Assembly: GCA_002839245.1 (NCBI GenBank)
Contig: PGXR01000034.1
Span: 1-16,506, forward strand
Source of the DNA: Spirochaetae bacterium HGW-Spirochaetae-7
Lineage (GTDB): Bacteria > Spirochaetota > Spirochaetia > Treponematales > UBA12059
Direction: 5' to 3'
Length of the DNA: 16,506 bases
The notes beneath the pieces are model-generated. The model did not search any database. It had not been told where the DNA came from and was given only the letters and a program-made list of their open reading frames with translations. Of this stretch, positions 1-6,128 are shown piece after piece. A program made the position numbers and the translations under genes. The first letter of the stretch is position 1. Every line of letters begins with the position of its first letter.

Positions 1-416
1 ACCGCCCGCTCCAGGCCGGCCATGCGGGAGCGCTCGTCGGTCCGGTCAGCGGCCCGGCGCATCGTGCTTTCAAGCTCGGCATCGTCGATAGGCTTTACCA
101 GGTAATCGAAAGCGCCAAGCCTTACCGCCTCGCGGGCATAGGCGAAGTCGGCGTGCCCTGATACGATGACGAAGAGGGGCCGCGTTGACGGAGACAATTC
201 GGCTTGCGCCTTTCTCATCAGCTCCATGCCGTCGAGTCCAGGCATCCTGATGTCGGTGACTACCACCTCGGCGCGCCGCTCGACCAGCATGTCCCAGGCA
301 CGGTTGCCGTCCTCGGCCGCGCCTATAAGCAGGAAACCCCATTCTTCCCAGGGCACCGTAGTTTCGAGTTCCCTTCGAGCCAGTTCCTCGTCCTCCGCGA
401 CGAGCAGGCGCCTCAC
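1..416 (-). CDS. Response regulator receiver protein, YesN/AraC type likely (partial, C-terminus off window)
   Basis: The first 138 codons are present; the gene runs off the left edge. The product has a full CheY-like receiver domain: acidic pair E8-D9, phospho-acceptor D55 in V-T-D-I-R-M-P-G, S86 and K108 in Y-L-V-K-P-I. The start is a GTG at 416-414 that overlaps the TGA of the upstream kinase gene (GTGA), with a GGGAG ribosome site about 7 bases upstream. No earlier start in this frame has equal support. The tight coupling means the kinase is its cognate partner. Receivers of this sequence type beside PF06580 kinases usually carry an AraC-type DNA-binding domain, but that part lies outside the window, so the output domain is inferred. 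Confidence 0.9.
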   Translation of the reverse strand, partial: MRRLLVAEDEELARRELETTVPWEEWGFLLIGAAEDGNRAWDMLVERRAEVVVTDIRMPGLDGMELMRKAQAELSPSTRPLFVIVSGHADFAYAREAVRLGAFDYLVKPIDDAELESTMRRAADRTDERSRMAGLERA

Positions 417-2131
417 GCCGGTTCTCCCGTCTGGCCGGTCATCGGGACCCTGAGCTCCACGACGAATCCGGTGCTGCCCGAAACTCCGCTATCGATGCGT
501 AGGCCGTAGGGACGGCCGTATTCGAGTGCCAGCCGCCTGTTCGTTCCCAGGAGGCCGATGCCATGGCTGCCCGAAGGCGCTTCCGCCGCCGCAAGTGCAA
601 TGGCAAGCTCCGCCATCGCCGCGGTTTCCATGCCGGGTCCGTCATCGACGAATGAAATAACGGCGGTTTTCCCTTCGGTTCGACCTGTTATCGATAGCGT
701 TCCCTGGCCCCGCTTCCGCTCCAGGCCATGGGTAAGCGCGTTCTCGGCAAGCGGCTCGAGCGTCAGCGGCGGTACTTCTACACGGAGCAGTTCCTGGCCG
801 ACATCGATCGTGAAGGTAAAGCGATCGCCGAAGCGTACCTTTTCGATGCTCAGGTAATCGCGGACCGACTGGAGTCCCTCGCCGATCGTCGACGGCCCCT
901 CGCGGCGTCCCGCGCCTGCCCTGAGGATCTTGCCGAGCCTGGAGACGACCTCCGCGATTTCCGACGCGCGGCCGAGCTTGGCCAGCGACTTGATGGAAGC
1001 GAGCGTATTGTGGAGGAAGTGGGGATTCATCTGCGCGGCCAGCGCGCGCAGTTCGGCCTCCCGCAGCAGTTCCTGACGTTCCACCCTGCTTTTCATCAGC
1101 GCGTCCATTTCCGCGGTCATCGCGTTGAACGAGCGGGCCAGATCGCCGAGTTCATCGTCGCCCGAGGGTTCGATGCGTATAGAAAGGTCCCCTGCCTCCA
1201 CCTGGCGCATCGAGAGGGCCATTTCTAGTACAGGCCTTGTAACCGACGCACTTGCCCTGAGCGCGAGTACGGCAGCCAGCCCAGCGGCGCCAGCGAGTCC
1301 TGCCAGCGCGACGTTGCGGGCTGCCCTCCCGAAACCGGCGTAGAGGCTGCTGGGCGACTCGGCGATGACGGTGAACTCATTGCCTGCTCCAACGGCGCGA
1401 GAAGTGGACGTTCTGCTATCGTGGCCGCGCTGCGGAAGCTGATAGAGGTAAAGCCCCTCGACCGAAGGGTCGGACTGGTCGAAGACTATCTTTCCCGACG
1501 GGAAAACTACGGAGCTGCCTCCTTGGAGCCCGCTGGCGACCGCGGCGGCAGCCAGGGCCGAACGCCTCACGTCGGCAAGGGCGTAGCCAAGCCGCGTCCC
1601 GGAGTCGTCGCGTATGGAGATGCCTATCGAGAAGGCGGCTGGCGTCCCGTCTGACAGCTGCGCGACGCGGGGCGATACGGCGATGGCGGTAGAGGCGAGG
1701 GCGCGGAATATGCCCCACGATCCATAGGCGTCAAGGTTCCTGTCCTGGGGCTGGTCCCCGAGCCGGAGGGCGACCAGGCCGTCGGCCGACACGACGCTGG
1801 CCTCGGCTGGCCCGCCGTTGCTGGGAAACGCGGAGAGGATGCGCCTGAAGGCGCGGGCGCCCGACGCCGGGTCGCCGGACGCCCCGGGACCGAGGGCCAT
1901 GAGCACGGTTCTGTCGGAAGCGACGGCCGAAAGGTCGCGGGCGCAGGAATCGGCGATCGACGCTATCGCCATCGCGAAGGCGGCCGATTGGGAATCGAGC
2001 CTGGACTCGGCCTCGCGCCGTAGCGCCGCGCCCGCCAAAGACGTGTATACCAGGGAGATGGCGGCGGCCGGAGCCATTGCCGCGGCGAGGAACAGTGCGA
2101 AGATGCGCCTGAAATACCTTGGCCTGCCCAT
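413..2131 (-). CDS. Membrane sensor histidine kinase, YesM/LytS type (Cache-like sensor, HAMP, His_kinase, HATPase)
   Basis: A 572-residue membrane kinase that should phosphorylate the adjoining response regulator. TM1 lies at about 9-30, followed by an external domain of about 240 residues with a Cache-like pattern (V-V-S-A-D-G near 113-118). TM2 is near 273-292, and a HAMP linker at about 293-346 contains D-D-E-L-G-D-L-A-R-S-F-N. The PF06580-type phosphoacceptor is H371 in N-P-H-F-L-H-N. The ATP-binding domain has the N box near E-N-A-L-T-H-G (462-468), D-D-G-P-G at 496-500 and G-I-G-L at 524-527. The frame stays open upstream to 2239, but that extension overlaps the ATPase gene and is not protein-like. 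ATG 2131 lies 5 bases after the ATPase stop. It has no clear Shine-Dalgarno site, so translation may be coupled. The ligand cannot be predicted. Confidence 0.92.
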   Translation of the reverse strand: MGRPRYFRRIFALFLAAAMAPAAAISLVYTSLAGAALRREAESRLDSQSAAFAMAIASIADSCARDLSAVASDRTVLMALGPGASGDPASGARAFRRILSAFPSNGGPAEASVVSADGLVALRLGDQPQDRNLDAYGSWGIFRALASTAIAVSPRVAQLSDGTPAAFSIGISIRDDSGTRLGYALADVRRSALAAAAVASGLQGGSSVVFPSGKIVFDQSDPSVEGLYLYQLPQRGHDSRTSTSRAVGAGNEFTVIAESPSSLYAGFGRAARNVALAGLAGAAGLAAVLALRASASVTRPVLEMALSMRQVEAGDLSIRIEPSGDDELGDLARSFNAMTAEMDALMKSRVERQELLREAELRALAAQMNPHFLHNTLASIKSLAKLGRASEIAEVVSRLGKILRAGAGRREGPSTIGEGLQSVRDYLSIEKVRFGDRFTFTIDVGQELLRVEVPPLTLEPLAENALTHGLERKRGQGTLSITGRTEGKTAVISFVDDGPGMETAAMAELAIALAAAEAPSGSHGIGLLGTNRRLALEYGRPYGLRIDSGVSGSTGFVVELRVPMTGQTGEPA

Positions 2132-2136
2132 TGTCG

Positions 2137-3885
2137 TCAACGTTCGCCGAGGAGGCTCTTGAGTTCCTGGATGTCCTTGACGAGCTTGGAGCGGTCCAGG
2201 TTCTGGAACCGGCGGGGTACCATTTCCTTGCTCGTGCATTCGACCACCGCGACTAGGTTCTGGAGCTCTATCTCGTGCGGGTAGGCGGGAGGCACGAAGT
2301 CGGACATGGTTTCCTCCAGGTCCTCCCTGGTGACGAATGACCGGCCATCCATCGTCGCCTTTAGCTTGGCGCGGATAAGAACGGCCTCGAGGTCGGCGCC
2401 GGAGAATTCATGCTTGAACCGCCTGAACAGCTCGGAAATGGGGAATTTCCTGATGGAGAGGTCGAGCTTGCGGACGAGGACGTCGTAGAGCGCTTCCTTG
2501 TCGGCATCGTTATCGGGGTAGAAGAGGGCCAGGTGCTCCTCGGCCCGACCCTGCCGCTTGAGGTCGATGGGAAGCAGGTCGGGCCGGCAGGTGATCAGGA
2601 ACCATATGATCTTGCCGCGGAACTCCGTGTTGCCCATGAAGCTTGCGAGCTGCGCGAAGATCCTGTTGGAGGTGCCCGAGTCGCCGTCCTGGTCGCGGTC
2701 GCCGAGGAAGGCATCCGCTTCGTCTATCATCACCGCAACCGGTGCCATCGCCTTGAGTATGGTCAGGACCTTCTCCAGGTTGGATTCGGTGACTCCCTGC
2801 CACTTGGAGCGAAAATTCTTGAACTTGACCATGGGAACGCCTATCTCGCCGGCGAACGCGGAGACCATGAAGCTCTTGCCCGTGCCCACCGGGCCCGCTA
2901 TCAGGTACCCCATGGGCAGCACGTCCATCCGGCCCTGCTTGAGGGCCCTGGCGGCGTGCTTGAAGCGCTTCTTGACGAAGTCGTGTCCCGATACCAGCGA
3001 CAGGTCGTGTTCGGCCTCGAGGAATTCGAGCAGGCCGCCCGCCTCGCCCTCGATGATCTCGCGCTTCTTGGCCTTGAGGTAGTCCATGGATATGGGCTTG
3101 TCCTCCTGCCAGCTTTCCGCCGCCAGCCTGTTCAGGTTGACGAGGTTGAGTCCCGAGGTGATGGCTCCCACCGAAGCGGGCGTCAGCCCCCTGTCCAGGA
3201 GCAGCGTGCCGTTGCCCTCGAGGAATTCGAGAAACGAAGAGCGGACCGTTTCGTCTGGAATCGGTATCTCGACCTTGATGGCCGAAGGGCTAGCGACGAT
3301 GCGCGGATTGAGATCGGCAAGGTTCTCCGAGAGGAGGATGACGGAAACATCGCCTTTCGTGAAAACCGGGTCATGGGACCATCGGTTGATGGTGACGAAG
3401 CAGTAGCGGTCGCCTTCGTCGAGCTTGGCCACGTCGGCGGCGGGCAGTATCGTTTCGGCATAGTCGATGATCATCACGATGCGCTTCTTCTGTGGGATGT
3501 TCAGAAGGAAGTAGCGCTCGAGGGTCCTGAAGGCCACGGCCGGGTCCGAGGACTGGAGCTCGTCGTCGCTCGTGTCGGGGTACCGCTCCCTCATCGTCCG
3601 CAGGTAGTCGCGCTGCATCTCAGGCGTACAGAAACTGACGCCGCTCGAGCGGTCCCAGAAGACTATGATGTCCCTGTTCCCGAACAGGACCTCGGAAACG
3701 TAGTCCTGTATCTTGACGAAGTTGAACTCGCCTTCGTTCATTTTATGGGGCAGGAAATCGCGTATGTTGCCGTGTACGATGTAGAGGTTCGCGGTCTTGG
3801 AACAGTACTTGTACGACAGCTCCTGCGCCCATGACGGCAGGATCTTGATGAATGGGAGGTTCTTGACGATCAGCTGTTCCTTCAT
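2137..3885 (-). CDS. AAA-family ATPase with degenerate N-terminal ATPase-like half
   Basis: A 582-residue protein. The C-terminal half is a classical AAA module: Walker A G-P-V-G-T-G-K-S (331-338), Walker B A-V-M-I-D-E-A-D (384-391), an arginine-finger region K-R-Q-G-R (443-447) and a lid with F-S-G-A-D-L-E (494-500). The N-terminal half has a Walker-B-like stretch R-I-V-M-I-I-D-Y-A-E (135-144) but no Walker A, so it looks like a dead ATPase fold, somewhat like the chloroplast/cyanobacterial Ycf46 layout. The usual sensor-1 asparagine in T-N-R-P-D is cysteine here (T-C-R-P-D, 432-436). ATG 3885 was chosen because GGAG lies 5 bases upstream; the longer frame to 3930 lacks this. It is the first gene of an operon with the kinase and regulator. 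The remodelling substrate is unknown. Confidence 0.88.
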   Translation of the reverse strand: MKEQLIVKNLPFIKILPSWAQELSYKYCSKTANLYIVHGNIRDFLPHKMNEGEFNFVKIQDYVSEVLFGNRDIIVFWDRSSGVSFCTPEMQRDYLRTMRERYPDTSDDELQSSDPAVAFRTLERYFLLNIPQKKRIVMIIDYAETILPAADVAKLDEGDRYCFVTINRWSHDPVFTKGDVSVILLSENLADLNPRIVASPSAIKVEIPIPDETVRSSFLEFLEGNGTLLLDRGLTPASVGAITSGLNLVNLNRLAAESWQEDKPISMDYLKAKKREIIEGEAGGLLEFLEAEHDLSLVSGHDFVKKRFKHAARALKQGRMDVLPMGYLIAGPVGTGKSFMVSAFAGEIGVPMVKFKNFRSKWQGVTESNLEKVLTILKAMAPVAVMIDEADAFLGDRDQDGDSGTSNRIFAQLASFMGNTEFRGKIIWFLITCRPDLLPIDLKRQGRAEEHLALFYPDNDADKEALYDVLVRKLDLSIRKFPISELFRRFKHEFSGADLEAVLIRAKLKATMDGRSFVTREDLEETMSDFVPPAYPHEIELQNLVAVVECTSKEMVPRRFQNLDRSKLVKDIQELKSLLGER

Positions 3886-3900
3886 GGATACTCCGCGGCC

Positions 3901-3930
3901 AGTATGGACGATCAGGGGCGCGGCGGGCAA
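3901..3930 (-). promoter_or_regulatory. Candidate promoter of the AAA ATPase-kinase-regulator operon
   Basis: On the minus strand, TTGCCC (3930-3925) is separated by 18 bases from CATACT (3906-3901), a moderate sigma-70-like pair just upstream of the ATPase ribosome site. The -35 lies inside the palindrome at 3923-3943. Prediction by eye only. Confidence 0.35.
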
Positions 3931-3943
3931 GGGTATTGCCCGC
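3923..3943. repeat. 8-bp inverted repeat in the divergent intergenic region
   Basis: GCGGGCAA and TTGCCCGC form a perfect 8-bp inverted repeat around the 5-base spacer GGGTA. It lies between the divergently transcribed ATPase operon and glycosyltransferase gene and overlaps the predicted ATPase -35. This is a suitable place for a repressor or activator operator. It is not a terminator, since no gene ends here and no T-run follows. A smaller GCGGG/CCCGC repeat followed by TCTTTT sits at 3953-3970 on the glycosyltransferase side. Confidence 0.5.
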
Positions 3944-4002
3944 TGGGCCTTGGCGGGTTCCCGCTCTTTTCATCGCGTATCCATTTGGGGTATTTTCAGC
4001 GG

Positions 4003-5142
4003 ATGATTGCTATCAGGCCCAAGATGCTCATGACCATGCTCGAATGCGGCTTCGGTCACAAGGCGCCGGCCATCGCAGTGCGTGACGCGATCGAAGACAG
4101 TTTTCCTGACATGTTCCAGGTGGATGTCGTAGACTTTGCCAAGGTCAGCGGCGCGAACGGGGCCGATGAGCTTATCAAGAAGTCTTGGGATTTCTCGCTT
4201 GCCTTTCCGCCTCCTGCCCGCATCGGGTATCTCCTGATTGAACTGGCTGGCGAGCGCAAGGAGTATCTGGACGTTTTGTTCAGGGAATTCGTCGTGAAGG
4301 GAATGGCCTATATTCGCGATTACGCTCCCGATCTGCTGTTTTCAACGCACCCGCTGTGCACCTACATCGCGGTCAAGGCCCGGGAGACCCTGGGCCTGTC
4401 ATACCGGCTGGTCACGTATGTCGTCGATCCCTTCGATGGCTATTCGTGGTGGGCGGAAGAGGGCTCGGACTATACGCTGGTCGCCTCCGAGCGCTCCAAG
4501 GAACGGCTAATTAAACATGGCCTCTCGCCTCGAAAACTCAAGGTTATTGGCTTCCCCATCAGCAAGAGTTTCATGCATGTCGACTCCGATCCGAAGGAGA
4601 TGATACGGCATCTGGGACTGAACCCCGCTAACAGGACCATCCTCGTCTCGGCGGGCGGGCAGGGGATAGGCAAGGTGTTCATGTATGTCGAGAGGCTCGC
4701 CATGCTCAAGCTGCCGATAAACGTCATCACCGTGGCAGGCAAGAGCGCCCGGACAAGAAAGCGCATGGACCGGCTCGTCAAGCTGTCTTCGAATACGAGG
4801 GTCGCTTCGCTTGGTTACGTCCACAACATGAACGAGCTGGTGGCCGCGGCGGATGCGGTCGTCGGCAAGGCCGGCGCCTCGACCGCCATGGAATCGATAT
4901 TCCTGGAGAAGCCCATGATCATCACCGAGTGGAGCACCTACAACGACCGCTACATAATAAACTTCATGCTGGATTACAGGATAGGCCTGTACTGCCCGAC
5001 GTTGCACTCGTTCCTGAGGGCAATGCGGGAGATAGCCGAATATGACAAGCTCGGGGTATGCGCGGAGAATCTTGCCGGGCTGAGCATGAAGCCCGGGACG
5101 GACGACGTTGCCCGTTTCCTGGCCGGGCAGCTTGGGTTCTGA
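4003..5142 (+). CDS. MGDG-synthase-like glycosyltransferase (GT28 type, diacylglycerol glycosylation likely)
   Basis: A 379-residue two-domain glycosyltransferase. The N-terminal half has the acceptor-side motif G-F-G-H-K-A-P-A (16-23), the spirochaete counterpart of the GGGH-x-x-A signature of MGDG-synthase N-domains, and T-H-P-L (115-118). The C-terminal half has the nucleotide-sugar-binding features of GT28 enzymes: V-S-A-G-G-Q-G (215-221) and G-K-A-G-A-S-T-A-M-E-S (288-298). By family it would transfer a sugar from UDP-sugar to diacylglycerol at the inner face of the membrane, making glycolipid; the sugar and acceptor are inferred. Start choice: ATG 4003 has no good ribosome site, and a TATTTT -10-like hexamer ends 6 bases before it. 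ATG 4024 has AGG about 6 bases upstream and is an alternative. The ferredoxin downstream appears to be transcribed separately. Confidence 0.85.
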   Translation: MIAIRPKMLMTMLECGFGHKAPAIAVRDAIEDSFPDMFQVDVVDFAKVSGANGADELIKKSWDFSLAFPPPARIGYLLIELAGERKEYLDVLFREFVVKGMAYIRDYAPDLLFSTHPLCTYIAVKARETLGLSYRLVTYVVDPFDGYSWWAEEGSDYTLVASERSKERLIKHGLSPRKLKVIGFPISKSFMHVDSDPKEMIRHLGLNPANRTILVSAGGQGIGKVFMYVERLAMLKLPINVITVAGKSARTRKRMDRLVKLSSNTRVASLGYVHNMNELVAAADAVVGKAGASTAMESIFLEKPMIITEWSTYNDRYIINFMLDYRIGLYCPTLHSFLRAMREIAEYDKLGVCAENLAGLSMKPGTDDVARFLAGQLGF

Positions 5143-5144
5143 CC

Positions 5145-5173
5145 TTGCACCCGATCTCCGCATATGGTACTAT
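5145..5173 (+). promoter_or_regulatory. Sigma-70-type promoter for the ferredoxin gene
   Basis: TTGCAC (5145-5150), a 17-base spacer and TACTAT (5168-5173) form a good sigma-70 match. It begins directly after the glycosyltransferase stop and about 30 bases before the ferredoxin start. Its presence suggests the ferredoxin is made independently of the glycosyltransferase. Confidence 0.6.
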
Positions 5174-5204
5174 CGTGCGCATCAAGCTATCGAGGAGATT
5201 CACC

Positions 5205-5375
5205 ATGGCATACAAAGTAACCGACGCCTGCGTCAATTGCGGCGCCTGCGATTCAGAGTGTCCTGTCCAGGCCATCAGCGAAAAGGACAGCGTTCGCTGG
5301 ATCGATCCCGCAATATGCACGGACTGCGGTTCATGCGCGGCCGTCTGCCCTACTGAAGCCATCATCCAGGGCTGA
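5205..5375 (+). CDS. Small 2[4Fe-4S] bacterial (clostridial-type) ferredoxin
   Basis: A 56-residue soluble electron carrier with two complete cluster-binding motifs: C9-x2-C12-x2-C15-x3-C19-P and C38-x2-C41-x2-C44-x3-C48-P. The length and the near-symmetric halves are typical of 2[4Fe-4S] ferredoxins of anaerobes. ATG 5205 follows GAGGAG at a standard distance; the longer in-frame extension to 5058 overlaps the glycosyltransferase and is rejected. It has its own promoter just upstream, a small hairpin (5386-5399) and a strong terminator downstream, so it is probably monocistronic and highly expressed. The partner enzymes are not in the window. Confidence 0.96.
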   Translation: MAYKVTDACVNCGACDSECPVQAISEKDSVRWIDPAICTDCGSCAAVCPTEAIIQG

Positions 5376-5410
5376 TTTGTCCCTGCCGGACTCGTCCGGG
5401 GCAAAGACAG

Positions 5411-5437
5411 AAAAGGCGTCCGTGCGGACGCCTTTTT
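5411..5437. terminator. Bidirectional intrinsic terminator between ferredoxin and cytochrome genes
   Basis: GGCGTCC (5415-5421) pairs with GGACGCC (5426-5432) around the loop GTGC. The stem is extended by AAAA on the left and TTTTT on the right. Because A- and T-tracts flank both arms, it can stop transcription from the ferredoxin (plus) and from the converging cytochrome gene (minus). Confidence 0.9.
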
Positions 5438-5468
5438 CATTGTTCGTGACGAGCCAAATTCGTCGGCA

Positions 5469-6056
5469 TCATTCCTGATGGCACTGCGAACAGGAAACCA
5501 GGGTCTCGGCATGGTGGCACGAATAGCAGTATTTCACGTTGGCCTTCTCGAACTTCACGGCTGGAGTCACCGGTATCCCATGAGGAACGTGGCATTCGGT
5601 GCAGTTGACGATGGTCTTGGAATCGTGCGGTACAAAAGTATGGGGATTGGCCTTCTCGTCCCATTCAGTGACATAGTCTTTCGTGCCCTCGACGATCTTC
5701 CCGAAGGGACCATGGCATTTAAGGCATTCGGCCGCGACGGGGTCTTCCGTTTCGACCAGGTCGTTGGCTTGGGTAGCGGAACTCGTGGCATCCGTCGGCG
5801 TCGCGCTCGAAGTAGCCTCTACGGCGTTCGCTGAATCGTTTCCAGCCCTGAAAGCAACGAGCGGGATACGGCTGGCAGACGGCTGGAGACTCAGGATAAA
5901 CAAACGGCCAGGTTGAACCAAAGACCCGGCAAGAAGACTTGCCTGTATCGGTTTTCCGGCAGATTCCGGCGTGCATGAGGCCAGTACCGCGGCGAGGGAA
6001 GCAATAAGCAGGCAACGGAGGGCTGAATAAAACCGTCTGCGCTTTTCAATCATCAT
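5469..6056 (-). CDS. Tetraheme c-type cytochrome lipoprotein (electron-transfer subunit of the adjacent flavoprotein)
   Basis: A 195-residue lipoprotein. A basic N-terminus and hydrophobic segment end in the lipobox L-A-S-C28, so it should be lipid-anchored on the periplasmic side. A Ser/Thr/Ala-rich linker (about 70-100) leads to a compact heme domain with four C-x-x-C-H sites: C111-H115, C152-H156, C177-H181 and C189-H193. Site spacing and the C-L-K-C-H-G-P-F stretch resemble the tetraheme domain of Shewanella flavocytochrome c, but as a separate polypeptide. It follows the FAD subunit gene by 72 bp and probably feeds it electrons. The start at 6056 has GGAG 7 bases upstream; a second ATG follows immediately. 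No cytochrome-c maturation genes or membrane quinol dehydrogenase are in the window. Confidence 0.9.
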   Translation of the reverse strand: MMIEKRRRFYSALRCLLIASLAAVLASCTPESAGKPIQASLLAGSLVQPGRLFILSLQPSASRIPLVAFRAGNDSANAVEATSSATPTDATSSATQANDLVETEDPVAAECLKCHGPFGKIVEGTKDYVTEWDEKANPHTFVPHDSKTIVNCTECHVPHGIPVTPAVKFEKANVKYCYSCHHAETLVSCSQCHQE

Positions 6057-6088
6057 TATCTGGCTCCGTGAAAAAAAAGATCAAGGAA

Positions 6089-6120
6089 GACCGGCGCTTC
6101 CGTCCTGGACCGCGCCGGTC
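6089..6120 (-). promoter_or_regulatory. Intercistronic hairpin between FAD subunit and cytochrome genes
   Basis: A perfect 9-bp inverted repeat, GACCGGCGC and GCGCCGGTC, encloses a 14-base loop. In the minus-strand transcript it lies just after the flavoprotein stop. A run of eight U residues begins about 10 bases after it, immediately upstream of the cytochrome ribosome site. The gap to the U-run makes it a weak or partial terminator, or an mRNA-processing or stabilising element that sets the flavoprotein:cytochrome ratio. Confidence 0.55.
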
Positions 6121-6128
6121 GAAACCGT

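Noticed and set aside
2410..3834. 474-codon open frame on the plus strand
   Set aside because: It is antisense to the AAA ATPase, which has clear Walker motifs and a ribosome site. The plus frame shows no domain and reflects high GC codon use.
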